Assembly (NCBI GenBank): GCA_036897625.1 | Contig: JAYMTA010001166.1 | Span: forward strand, 1-21,412 | Direction: 5' to 3' | Origin: Pelargonium cotyledonis | Lineage: Eukaryota; Streptophyta; Magnoliopsida; Geraniales; Geraniaceae | Length of the DNA stretch: 21,412 nucleotides | Shown: positions 1-10,172 of the stretch, in pieces | How the letters are laid out: each line of letters opens with the position of its first letter | Numbering within the stretch: the first letter of the stretch is position 1 | Translations under genes and position numbers: made by a program | Notes under the pieces: model-generated | Seen by the model: only the letters and a program-made list of their open reading frames with translations | Databases searched by the model: none | Told to the model about the DNA's origin: nothing

Positions 1-10
1 AAACCCGGAA

Positions 11-423
11 AGTACTATTGCAGTATGATATCGGACTCATTTCATCGGTAACATGATTTTCCCCAACTTTTTTGCAGTTAATGATTATGCACACAAGATT
101 TAGTCTTGCCCTTTAGACTCAACACAATGCAGAAACATTACAAGCCAGTTTGGCACATGTTTTTTAACCCAAAACACTTGAACATGCACACAAAATAGAG
201 TTAGTCTCTGGAGACACAAGAGCAAACTCAACTATGGTAGGCAAGTCTTCATGTTATGTACTAAAACCCTAGAAAAAGCTATCATTTCATCAGCAACAAT
301 GCAACATGATTTTCCCCAAAATTCTGCAGTTTTTTGCAATTCAAGATCACACCCACAACAAATTTTGTCTTCCCCTCTAGACTCAAAACAATGCAGAAAC
401 ATTACAAGCCAGTTTGGCACATG
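11..423. repeat. Imperfect direct repeat, two units about 245 bases apart
   Basis: Unit one runs from about 38 to 161 and unit two from about 283 to 423. Both start with 'catttcatc', contain 'acatgattttcccca' and a 'ctagactca'-like step, and end with 'acattacaagccagtttggc'. The 3' ends are nearly identical and the middles diverge by small indels. A weaker match ('gtact') about 25 bases upstream of each unit suggests the duplicated block is longer. Confidence 0.75.
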
Positions 424-779
424 GTCATGTGTTAAGACTTAGGAAGGTACCAAGGATACCAAAGGGACCCTTGGGGCATTTACATAATAGACCCATATGC
501 CACAGAGCCCGTGGGCACCCAAGATCCAATATGCATGTTTGCGGGTTTAGGTAGCATAAAGTAGACCCAATCATTTTCTGAACTGGGTTTTCCATAAGGA
601 AATTGCAGGTTGGGTCAGGCAAACCCGTTCCTCCTGTGTACTGGGTTCGGGTTAAGCATTTTCAACACAAAACTCGAAAGAAAAAAAAAACCCGAATACT
701 GAAGTCACAGCCCAAGCCCAAAAATGCCAACTTTAGGGTCAGGCAAACCTGAATATTTATCAGCAGGCGTACAAAAACC

Positions 780-856
780 GAGACTCGAACCTGAGACCTC
801 GAGAAAGCACGTGAAATCAACCTCTAGCCCTACTGAGTGTTTGTCACTGAGTTAGA
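780..856 (-). mobile_element. tRNA-derived SINE-like fragment
   Basis: On the minus strand 844-854 reads TAACTCAGTGA, close to the pol III box A consensus, and 782-790 reads GTTCGAGTC, a perfect box B (GWTCRANNC). The starts are 64 bases apart, longer than in an ordinary tRNA but acceptable for a tRNA-derived SINE. No cloverleaf or acceptor stem is evident, so this is not called as a tRNA gene. It lies about 30 bases inside the intron beyond the exon 1 donor. No tail or target duplication was identified. Confidence 0.4.
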
Positions 857-885
857 GATCTGACTTAAGCATGGGAGGCACTTAC

Positions 886-1143
886 CATGAAACTGAAGCC
901 GGTGACGTTGGCGAGAGAGTTGGCCACAGCAGAGCTAGAGAGGGCAAGCTCTCCAAGATGACCCACCATCATCATTGTAATAACCTGTAAGCAAAACTGT
1001 GACAGAGTCACAGTGACCATAGGACCAGCAATGAAACCAAGCCTCTTCACTTCTTGAAAGAACAAACTCCATGTGAAAACATCATCCCCTGTCTCTGGAA
1101 TGCTCTCTGTGCTTGCTAACAAAGCCCTCTCCATGTTCCTCAT
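886..1143 (-). CDS. MATE (DETOXIFICATION-type) efflux transporter, first exon only, partial gene
   Basis: Exon 1 of a multidrug and toxic compound extrusion transporter, a 12-helix membrane antiporter that exports metabolites or xenobiotics using an ion gradient. The exon encodes 86 residues from an ATG at 1143 (a second ATG lies three codons later). It has a charged N-terminus, then the first helices with the family-typical stretches 'AGPMVTVTLSQ', 'MMMVGHLGELALSS' and 'VTGFSFM'. It ends in phase 0 at a perfect GTAAGT donor (885-880), the same position and phase as exon 1 of the other two MATE genes here. Exon 2, which should start with a 'GMASALETLCGQ'-like motif, is not found in 1-885, so intron 1 runs off the window and is at least 885 bases long. 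Exon 1 resembles that of the neighbouring minus-strand MATE, so the two are probably tandem duplicates. Integrity of the rest cannot be judged. Confidence 0.85.
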
Positions 1144-1520
1144 TGTTGCCTCAAGAAAGTGAGTTCTTTAGCAACCTGAAAAGATCACAAGAACTCTAGA
1201 TCACAACCCTTTCCTTGAATCTTGATATACATAATATTGGAATAGGAGTTTGGTGTGTTTTTGACTATTCTCATGTTCTAGATGAAAAGTAAAACAATTG
1301 TGAATAGGCACACATGATGTTTCCACACAGAAATGACTAGGATATGTCATGTTTTGATTCCAACCACACACATAGCCAGTGAGGTTTGTACTTGTTTTCT
1401 AGTAAATTATTATATGTCCAACAAGATTGGGTCATTTTCCAATAATGTCCCCAAATGTGGACAAAGATTAAGAAGCTGGCCTGCAGGGAGGTAAAGAAAC
1501 CAATCCCTATCAAGAAAGAC

Positions 1521-1542
1521 TATATATATATATATATATATA
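1521..1542. repeat. TA dinucleotide microsatellite
   Basis: Uninterrupted TA run of about eleven units in the spacer upstream of the left MATE gene. Confidence 0.9.
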
Positions 1543-2161
1543 AGAAAGCGGTTTAATTTAGTGCACGAGTCTCCCGCCATTGTGGGTTCTGATATGTATA
1601 TGGTCATTTTATATACAAAAGCTTACTTCTGCTTTTGCAGAGAAACTGTTTTTCCGACGGTAAACTTAACGAAAACAAAAGAAATAAACTTAGTTTGAAG
1701 TAAAGAGGACATGGAAATGATAACCATTACCTTCTTGCAACCCTAAAAAGGGCAAAGTAGATGAGAGGAAGATAAGGGTTGAGAGAAGGATCCAGAATTT
1801 CCATTTGCTTCATTATCAATATCCCACCAAAAGGGAAAATTTTGAAATCAACTTTTTCCCATAAAAATAATGATACATGAATGATAAAGATAGAATTTGA
1901 ATTTGTGTTGAATAGGAAGAATACAAATCCAAACTGAATTGTTTGTGGAGGTTTCTATTCGAACAAAGAAACAAATTAGTAAAACTAAACCCCAAATAAT
2001 TGTTTTATGCAAAAATAGCCTCACTTAATTTCACAGTAAAATCTGGACCTCATTTTGAGTGGTTGACTGATATGACCACAAAGAATGATCCTTAAAATGG
2101 CACCAAAATGGAGTGGACAATATGGTTTCAAACCCTACAACATCCTGCAAATTTGTTTAAT

Positions 2162-2188
2162 AAAAAAAAAAAAAAAAAAAAAAAAAAA
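2162..2188. repeat. Poly-A homopolymer (about 27 A)
   Basis: Long uninterrupted A run. It could be the tail of an old retroposed sequence on the plus strand, but nothing upstream of it is recognisable. Confidence 0.85.
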
Positions 2189-4483
2189 CACACATATGTT
2201 AAGCTGTATCAGTAGAAATTTGAAAACAATGCAAGTACCTATTTTCTTCTACTAATTAAGAGGTACATCACATTTTATACAGAAGTTCAGAGAATATAAA
2301 ACAACACATTCTGTATGCAAATGAAGTTATGGAGACACGAGTGAAAAAGAAAAAGAAAAAAAAAACACTGATCTTATTGATTTACGTAATAGTTGTTCCT
2401 GTTACAAAAATAGTATTTTTAAAATCTCGTCATTGTGTAGCCTCTAATCTCTCACACTACTCCATTTTCTCCTGAAGTTCTTCCCTCAAAAATCCGTTTC
2501 CTCGCATTGCTTGCCTGAAAATGTGATAGTGCAAAAATTACCCGTCTTAATATGAAAAAACTGTGATGATAAGCAATAAACGTATAAATTTCTGGAATTT
2601 TATGGTAAATTCTAGGTTCATTTTCTATCTTAATTACAAATATGTCAGTATCTAAACATTATCAGTTACTCTTTCTTTTTTGTGATTAGAAAATGGAACA
2701 GAAAAATTAGAATCTTTCGAGTGGATTGGTAGGAGATATCCCAAATCATGTAAGATAAATTCATGCAATATTGCACTACATCACCGGAATCTATAGATTT
2801 AATAGTTAGAAATGAAGAGTATACCTGTTTTTCCCAATTTGTACAGCTTGTCACAATAGATAGTAGAACTGTTTGCACGGATGCACCAAGGAGTATCCCG
2901 ATCCAAAGGCCCTTTCCTCGTAATTGTACTATAAAAGCCAATGTGGCAGCAACCGGAACCCCACACAAATAGAAGGCCCCGAGGTTAATATAAGCTCCTA
3001 GATGCTGCCAACCACATGCCCTAGCAACACCTGATATAAGAAGAACGTTAGATAAAACTTCATGAGAAAAAAAAAAATATTGTGCAACTGTGTATTAACA
3101 AGAGGGAACGGGAATAAGAAGAAACCTGAAAGTGTCCCCTGTAAGCTGTCCATAATAACAGACAGACAAACCAGAGGCGCCATTGTTGTGACATAATCCA
3201 CGACTTCCTTGACATCGCTAAACAAGTAGCCGAAAACATGCCTGGTAGAAAAGAGGGTCATGCTTACTACAATTGTCTCTGTTACCGCAATAAACATCAC
3301 AGCGGAGACAGCTATACGAGCTGCTTGTGGATTCCTGGCTCCTAATTCATTTGCGATTCACGTGCTGAACCAAATAAATAGAGGTATCAAGTGTTAATAA
3401 CACTAGGAACATATCAATCTGCGCACGCGCGCACACACAGACATGTTTGAGCGTACCTTCCTGCAGCACCAAGTCCGTATGGTATTGTGTATAGTGTTGA
3501 GATGGTATTGAGACTGTTAAACGAAGAAAAGTTGTTACTATGTCAAACTTAAAAGATTTGAGGTGTAGTTTCAAGTACCCCATATTTACTCATAGGACTG
3601 GAACTCAAGAGTGCAGAACATACCATACAGATAAAACCGAAGTTTCAAGTTGCGGATTTGGTAATATCCCAGACAGCAAGACAAGGAGCTCAAATGACCA
3701 CCATTCCAAGCTACATTCATCAACATTTAAAATGTCATTGAGGATGTGATGTCTTTACACAAATTTCTTGATACTTGTATTAAAAAACTCAGAAAAAAAA
3801 TGTAGGAGGTAACTCACCAAATCATCACAGCAGATGGGACAGCAAATCGAAAGAACTCTCTGATTCCTGAAAATAGCTCCATGGAAATCGGAGCTAGGGT
3901 TTTCTTACAAGCCGTGGAGCACTTCATGTATATTACAAGGAAAACCACATTTAACCAATAAGATATACCGATGGCTAATGCCGCGCCAATATTACCTAAT
4001 CCAGACTTGAAAACCAAAGCCCGACAAAGAGGTATGTGCAAACACAGGGTCGCACAAGAGCTTAAGAGCATTGGAATGACCAAACTTTGCGTCTGGAAGT
4101 ACCGAATCAGTGGTTGAAGAGTTGCATAAGCAAAAATGGCGGGGACAAGCCACGCCGGGGATTTACCAGCTTCTTGCGAAATTAAAGGATCTTGTCCCAT
4201 GAAAATGAGTATTCTTCCCATGTAGATCCATATGATAGATAGAGGAAGACAAACTAATGTGAGAGAGAAGATAGCAGTGTAAGTTTGAATACCAATCTTT
4301 CGATATTGCTGAGCTCCATAAGCTTGCCCGCATAGAGTCTCCAGTGCACTAGCCATTCCTAACTGTTTGCCATGCAGAATTTACATTAAAATATCAGAAT
4401 CACTTTGCAAATTCATGTCTGGGTTATCCAACCAATGTAAAATGAAAATTAACTGATAACAATGTAAATTGAGTCAAAGATGT

Positions 4484-5246
4484 AAGGAACAAGTTATTCT
4501 TGCATGATATATTGCTCATGTATACAACAAAAATTGTGTATTAAGTTTTGGAAATTCAACTTTGGCTATCAAAGTTATGTAACTTGGAGAATTTATAATG
4601 TATTATTTCACCACTTAATGTTTAGAGCTAAAAAACAATGATAAAGTTTAGGCAATGTTGGTGACAATGGTGAGATTGTGAATATCATGCATGGACACTA
4701 GCCCTAGATTAAAGGAACAAGCTATTTTTGCATGATATATTGCTCATTAATACCACAAAAATGTGTGTTAAAGTTTTAGAAATTAAAATTTGGTGATCCA
4801 AGTAATGTAACTTGGAAAATTTATCCTGTTGCATGTATCACATAAAGCTATAAAATATGACCAGTATAGGAGTTACAAATCTCAAAAAACCAAAATTAGG
4901 ACTATATCTAACAAAAAATGGCAGTCTAGGGATTTTGGGGTGCTGACTCATCCGCTAATGTGACATTTTTGACGTGGCTGTAGAGAACTAATTGTAGCAT
5001 GTTTCGGGGATAAACAAAAACTTGTCCATTCTAGGGACTAAAACAATGGAAAAACCCTAACTAGAGACTAAAGATATAAATAAATTAATTAATTAATTAA
5101 TAAGTATGTGTATATCAAGTATGTGTAGGGGTAGGGAGTACCAACACATTTTACCCTCACAAGAAAGACAATGATAAAACTTCGTCCAAATGTTGGTGCA
5201 AGTGGCGAGATTGTGAATATCAAGCACAAACACTGCCACAATAAAT
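4484..5246. repeat. Diverged direct repeats inside MATE intron 1
   Basis: The block at 4484-4606 (from 'aaggaacaag' through 'gcatgatatattgctcat' to 'atgtaacttgga') recurs at 4712-4832, a period of 228. The joining segment 4638-4711 ('atgataaa..gttggtg..gagattgtgaatatca') recurs at 5171-5245. Copies look roughly 75-85% alike by eye. Confidence 0.75.
5083..5101. repeat. (TTAA)n simple repeat
   Basis: Short run of 'attaatta' units within MATE intron 1. Confidence 0.7.
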
Positions 5247-6992
5247 TAAGTTAGATCTTTATCTTCTATCCATGAACTTCAATGACATTTTCAGAAGTAA
5301 TGTTTTTGGATTGATTATGTTAAATTGATATGCACATTGAATGGTTGCAGACAGTACGGCATCTGCATTGCATATAGCTGTCTTGTTTAATCAATTGTTC
5401 TGTATCTATCTAGGTGAGGTGTGTGTTGATTTTCTAAAAAACAAAAGGACAAACCCTCAGCCCACAAACAAACAAGCAAGGCCAAAAAGAAATAAAACGT
5501 TTCTCTACAAGCTATTCTGGATCAATACAAACTAGTTTATCATTCAAAATTTGAAAAATTACAAATTCCAATATATAATGTTCTATATTGTGTGTCTATC
5601 AAAGCTAAATTTACATCCCAAGGTTTTTGAGTCTATCTTTGTCTCTTTTTTCCTGTCCTTTTGCAAGTAATGAACCCTTGGCTTTTCCTCATTAAAAAAA
5701 TTATAATAATCACTCTCAACATGACTAATTGAAGACCTTATGCTAATAAAATAAATGAGCCTACCAATGATGCTTATTCTTATTCATCAGGAACCCACCT
5801 TCCAAGAAAATCAATAAGCATAGTGTATGGTGAACTGCACAAGTATTCAGAACAGGTTTTCGTCAATAAATTTCTCTGTCACACTCCTATTTGTCACTTA
5901 ATTTCTAAATAAAACAGCCTTTATCTCATATGTTGTGTGCTATTGAATAATAAGAATGCAGATTTATATGCTCAAGTTCCTAGACCAAATCATGGCCTTT
6001 GGTCCCATTGCCACTAGTTAGAGGACACAGTTTGGACCCAAACTTGTGAACATTTGAAACCCAACCTGTATTCTTGAGGGTTCAGGTCACATAAAACAGG
6101 ACCAATCAATTTTTATACTTGCACTAACCAACACTTTTCTATGTGCAACACACACCTCTTGCAAGTCTTTTTAATCCAAAACCTGATTTGTCAACTCTAT
6201 TGACACTAGTTATGAAGATAAGGTAACTAGACATGAAATCTACCATTGGAACCGAAACTTGTATGTATGTTGCACAGTATATTTAAGTTGCCCAATATAT
6301 ATATGTAAGATTAATATTGGTACATGAACTGTGACATGAAACTTCTAAATAGTATAGAACTTTAATTTCAATTTGCACTGAATTTGGTACACTAATTATG
6401 GTATGAACTGTTAGTTTTCATTTAGATACAAATTGAAAGTTCTATCTACACAATTTGATATTTTTTTTTTTTCAGAGTTTCGTGTAACAATTTGGAGGTG
6501 ACATCAAAGTTCATGAGACAAATCTCAAATACTCAGCATTGATGCCACTTCACAAAGCTAAATAGATTCCAGGTGAATAAACCACAAACCACCCATGAGT
6601 CCATGACCCAACATTACTGTAATGATTCTAAAACACACCCACAAAGTGTTCGACAAAATGCCACAACCACAAAAAGGCAAAAACGGAAGAAAAAAAAAAC
6701 ATTTCAAGTCACTCAAAAGGAGACTGAAGCCGGTGACGCCGGAGAGAGAAATAGCGATGGCGGTGCTGGAGAGAGCGAGCTCGCCGAGTTGGCCCACCAT
6801 CATCATGGAAGCGATTTGAAGCAAGTACTGCGATAAAGTGACGGCCACCATAGGACCTGCCAAGGAACTCACTTTCTTCACCTCTTGAGTGAACAACCTC
6901 CATTTTCTCCTTCTCTCTTCTTCGTCTTCGACTTGTTGGCTCTGTATTGAGAGCAAAGCTTGTTCCAAGCTTTTCTCTTCTGTGTCTCCCAT

Positions 6993-8092
6993 GGCGATGC
7001 TCTGTTTTTTTTTTTTTCTTTTCTTTTCTTCAGGAGAAACAGAGTCCTCTTCGTATCAACTTCGATCGATTAGGGGAATTTAATGGCATTTATAATTGGA
7101 AATCGATTTCCCAATAAACAAATCAAAATGTTGGCCCAAAAAATGTGAGTTTTTTTCAGTCAGCCCGTGACTCGAATTGTCATGACACTTATTAGTCCAT
7201 TTTAGCTTAAGCGAGTTGACCCGAAAGAACCACAATTTATATATTTTTTTTGTAAGTTGCATCGTGTTTTGTTGTTCAGTGAGATCAAAACATCACATCA
7301 ACGAGTTTTAAACATACGGCTCATTTTACTAAGGTAGGTTGAGTTTAGCGGTTTAAGCGATTTTCATTTTTTTTTTGTGGTTTTGAGTTCGTGTCTCTTT
7401 ACTGACACTATAAAATAAATTATTTGAGTTTAAAAGAAAGAAATACCTTCTATTATGTGCCTCAACTGATAAGAAAAAGAAAAACATGTGGCACATTCTC
7501 TAATTATACCCTCTAGTTGCTTACATACAAGCAAGAGTAGACAAATCCATCATCCGCACCTTCAAGCTATAGAAAATGACAACCCAATTACAAAAAATAC
7601 CAATAATTCAATAGACAATTTCTCAATTCTAAACTATCATTTTAGTTGACTATTGAAATAGTTTATCCAAAATTACACATGGGTAAAATAGAGATGAGTC
7701 ATAGCCAAACACAAAAACGACGTAGTTTTAAATAAATAGTTGAAAAGAATATAAAAAATACGTAAGTTTGATTAAATTTGTATGCATAAAGGGTTGATTG
7801 TGACACTTTATTAAAAACATAAATTCAACTAGCTGTTCCGCTCTCATAAATACATTGAATGGGACAGTACTTTTTGGGTTAATTGAATATTTATGGACTA
7901 AGTTGAGTCAAAACATAAAAATTCGTGGATCATTCTTGGTTAAAAAAAGTTTAAGGAGTAAATTTGGTCAAAAATCCAAAGTTCAGGGACCAAATTAGAT
8001 AGTTTGCCTAAAGAAAAATAATAAAAGTACAGGAACCTCTAAGCAATATACCTTAACAAAATAGAATTAGGTGGCATGTTGATCCAACAACA
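6993..8092. promoter_or_regulatory. Shared divergent spacer between two head-to-head MATE genes
   Basis: About 1.1 kb between the start codons of the minus-strand and plus-strand MATE genes, so both promoters must lie here unless they sit in repeats. A pyrimidine-rich tract (about 7006-7030) lies just upstream of the minus-strand ATG. At about 7875-8005 there is dispersed-repeat text in which a 'ggactaa..ttgagtcaaaa'-like phrase recurs as 'gggaccaaattag'. An ATAAATA at about 7846 could be a TATA box for the plus-strand gene, but this is weak. Confidence 0.45.
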
Positions 8093-8338
8093 ATGGAAGG
8101 AGATGAAGTAGCAACATCATCTCTTGTTCCTAAGAAAGTACAAGGTTTGTGTAGAGCAGATGTTTTTGAGGAAATCAAGAAGCAGCTATGGCTTGCAGGT
8201 CCTCTTATAGCTGTGAGTATGTTGCAGTATTCAATACAAGTGATCTCAGTTATGTTTGTAGGTCATCTTGGTGAGCTTCCTCTCTCTGGTGCTTCCATGG
8301 CCACCTCCTTTGCTTCTGTCACTGGTTTCAGTGTTTTG

Positions 8339-8981
8339 GTAAGTGGCTTTGCCCCAAAACTTCCTTTTTTAACCGGAGTTTGACAATTTGGATTTAAGAT
8401 CGGGTTATTTTAGTTTACCTTGAAAAGGCTTAACTAGAATCCAACCCAATTTCAGACCAGGTTTCGGGTTTTCCCCTAAATTTTTTTAAAAGTAGAGTTG
8501 TCAGTTCAGGTTCAGATTCTAGCTCTGTCTATTTTAGTGTGAGTTGGAAAGATCTCATTCAAATCCAACCCGGTTTCAAATTGGGTCAAGTTTTATTAGT
8601 TTAGATTGAAAAAGTCTAACCCGAACGTCCAACCCAATTTCATATCGGGCTTTGGGTTTTTTGTGGTTTGGTAAGTGGGTTTCCCCAAAACTTCTATAAT
8701 TCAAGCATAAGACCTTAAGAACTGTGAGGTGGGTGGGCTTCACTTTTTCAATTTTCAATTTCATGAAAACTATGTTCATGGTATAGTTTGTTCTTGAACA
8801 TTTTCTTGTACAACAATGAATTTTGGTACACAATGTTTTTTGTTTCTGGTATAGTTTTGTCATTGTTAGAGGTGGAAATTTGGGTTTTAGTTGGGTTGAC
8901 TTATACAACACATATTTGACTTGTAACACGACAGGTTCAGTTTCATGACTGAAACTCCTACATCTCTCTTGAAATGTCAAG
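8339..8981 (+). other. Intron 1 of the plus-strand MATE gene
   Basis: 643 bases from a GTAAGT donor to the acceptor ending 'tcaag'. It holds about three diverged copies of a GGGTT/AACCC-rich unit (about 8380-8680) and, at 8868-8880, the sequence 'agaggtggaaatt', similar to the ends of the element in intron 3. Confidence 0.65.
8380..8680. repeat. GGGTT/AACCC-rich degenerate repeat, about three units
   Basis: Units share 'atttagattga/tttaccttga', 'aaggcttaac/aaagtctaac', 'ccaacccaatttca' and 'tcgggtt/tttgggtt' steps. Related text occurs at about 445-745, 9850-10050 and 10610-10775. Confidence 0.5.
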
Positions 8982-9719
8982 TTAGAAATGGAAGCGCATT
9001 GGAGACACTATGCGGACAAGCGAATGGGGCAAAACAATATCACATTATCGGCGTCCACACGCAACGAGCAATGATAATTCTCGTATCCTCAAGCGTTCCC
9101 ATCGTGATCATCTGGTTCGACACCTCCAACATTCTCGTTTTCTTCAGCCAAGATCGCGAGATCTCAATCGAGGCGGGAACTTTTATCCGTTGGATGATCC
9201 CGAGCCTTTTTGCCTATAGCATCCTCCAATGCCTAAACCGGTTCTTGCAAGCGCAAAACAATGTTTTGCCCTTAGTGATAGGCTCAGGAGCATCGGCTTT
9301 TCTCCACATTTTTGAGTGTTGGTGTCTCGTGTTCGTGTTCGGGTTAGGGATAAGAGGAGCTGCATTGGCGAATACTATCTCGGTTTGGGATAATGTGGTT
9401 CTTTTAGCGGGTTATGTAAAGTTGTCTCCGACTTCTAAGGAAAGTTGGACCGGGTTTTCAAAGGAAGCGTTGCAAGATCTTCTCAGCTTCGTAAAACTCG
9501 CCATTCCTTCGGCCGTAATGATTTGGTATGTCCTTTTTCGCCTTTTTGTTTGAAAATCACTCTTAACTTTCTTGGGTAAAATGTTCTTAAGTTGTCATGA
9601 TTTTGTAACTTTTTATTTTGATATGTGCATAGCTTTGAGTATTGGTCCTTTGAGATGGTTGTTCTCCTATCTGGTCTCCTCCCAAATCCAAAACTAGAGA
9701 CCTCAGTTTTGTCCATAAG

Positions 9720-10172
9720 GTATGTTACTCTATAGTTTCATTCATTTTAATATAATAAAAAATGATTGGTTACGACGTTATGTCGTTTCACGAGTTCATA
9801 ATTGTAACGCTCAATTTTTAGGTTGAAACCCACATTTTTTGTCTGTCCTTGAGAGCGGGCAATATGAACCGAACCCACGGGCACTCAAAACCCAACTCAC
9901 AATTTGTGCGGGTTCAGGTCGGGTGAGGACCAATTTTAGGGTCGGGCTGGATCATGTAACCCTACGCATTATGCCTATCAAACCACCAATCCAAACATCT
10001 TTCGGGTCGAGTTAGACCTTTTAAATCCGACCCAAAACTTGAATTGCCACCTCTGAGAAATTAAATATTAAATAAGAATTAGGTCCATGGTTTAAAGTAT
10101 TGTTGAGCGGTTTAGAAAGTGCAGAAAGATTTAACCCGATAACTATGACATGTGAAAAGCTTGTTCTTGCAG
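9720..10172 (+). other. Intron 3 of the plus-strand MATE gene
   Basis: 453 bases between the 87-base and 57-base exons. Most of it is the candidate MITE at 9851-10055. Confidence 0.65.
9851..10055. mobile_element. Candidate MITE (about 205 bases) in an intron
   Basis: The left end reads GAGAGCGGGCAATAT and the inverted right end reads CAGAGGTGGCAATTC, matching at 10 of 15 positions. The interior is rich in GGGTT and AACCC words. No clear target duplication is visible at the borders, so the class is open (hAT-like is a guess). Confidence 0.4.

Larger units (their letters stand above)
1..885 (-). other. Partial intron 1 of the left MATE gene
   Basis: Non-coding stretch downstream of the GTAAGT donor. 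It holds a diverged direct repeat (about 11-161 and 258-423), a GGGTT/AACCC-rich stretch (about 445-745) and a tRNA-related fragment (about 780-856). No exon was found. Confidence 0.6.
1144..2451. other. Spacer between two tandem minus-strand MATE genes
   Basis: Carries the upstream region of the left MATE gene and the 3' flank of the middle one. AT-rich, no credible coding sequence. It contains a TA dinucleotide run at about 1521-1542 and an A27 homopolymer at 2162-2188. No promoter element could be assigned with confidence. Confidence 0.6.
4363..6716 (-). other. Intron 1 of the middle MATE gene (about 2.35 kb)
   Basis: Large intron between exon 1 and the 'SALETLCGQAYGA' exon. It contains diverged direct repeats (4484-5246), a (TTAA)n run near 5083-5101, repeat-like text of the 'gggactaaaa' type at about 4900-5060, and a short GGGTT/AACCC-rich patch near 6040-6120. 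No coding sequence was found. A short open frame at 5341-5535 has no recognisable family. Confidence 0.65.
2452..6992 (-). pseudogene. MATE efflux transporter (DTX14-like), full exon set but with a premature stop
   Basis: Seven exons were rebuilt from frame, splice sites and family similarity: 6992-6717, 4362-3818, 3710-3624, 3513-3457, 3364-3126, 3030-2825, 2514-2452. They total 1473 bases, 490 residues plus stop, the usual MATE length. Recognisable stretches are 'LAGPMVAVTLSQ', 'SALETLCGQAYGA', 'LVPAIFAYATLQPL', '[14 protein letters not shown]', 'TIPYGLGAAG', 'NELGARNPQAA', 'CGWQHLGAYINLGA' and 'NWEKQ'. It would be a 12-helix antiporter. The start ATG sits in a good CCATGG context. Two lesions: the codon at 3360-3358, normally the arginine of an 'STRxxNELGA' motif, is TGA, stopping at residue 324 of 490; and the exon 1 donor expected at 6716-6715 reads TT instead of GT. 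The exon 5 donor (GTTTCT) is weak. It is probably a null allele or young pseudogene. Exon structure is confident; loss of function is inferred. Confidence 0.85.

Noticed and set aside
780-856. A functional tRNA gene
   Set aside because: Boxes A and B are present, but box spacing is long and no acceptor stem or cloverleaf could be drawn.
865-4356. Joining the exon at 886-1143 to the MATE exons at 2452-4362 as one gene
   Set aside because: On the minus strand it lies downstream of them and encodes an N-terminus, so it starts a separate gene. The exon at 6992-6717 supplies the missing N-terminus.
5341-5535. Open frame of 64 codons in MATE intron 1
   Set aside because: Low-complexity Lys/Asn/Pro-rich end, no family, and inside an intron of the opposite-strand gene.
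6573-6836. Plus-strand open frames over exon 1 of the middle MATE gene
   Set aside because: Antisense shadows of a recognised exon.
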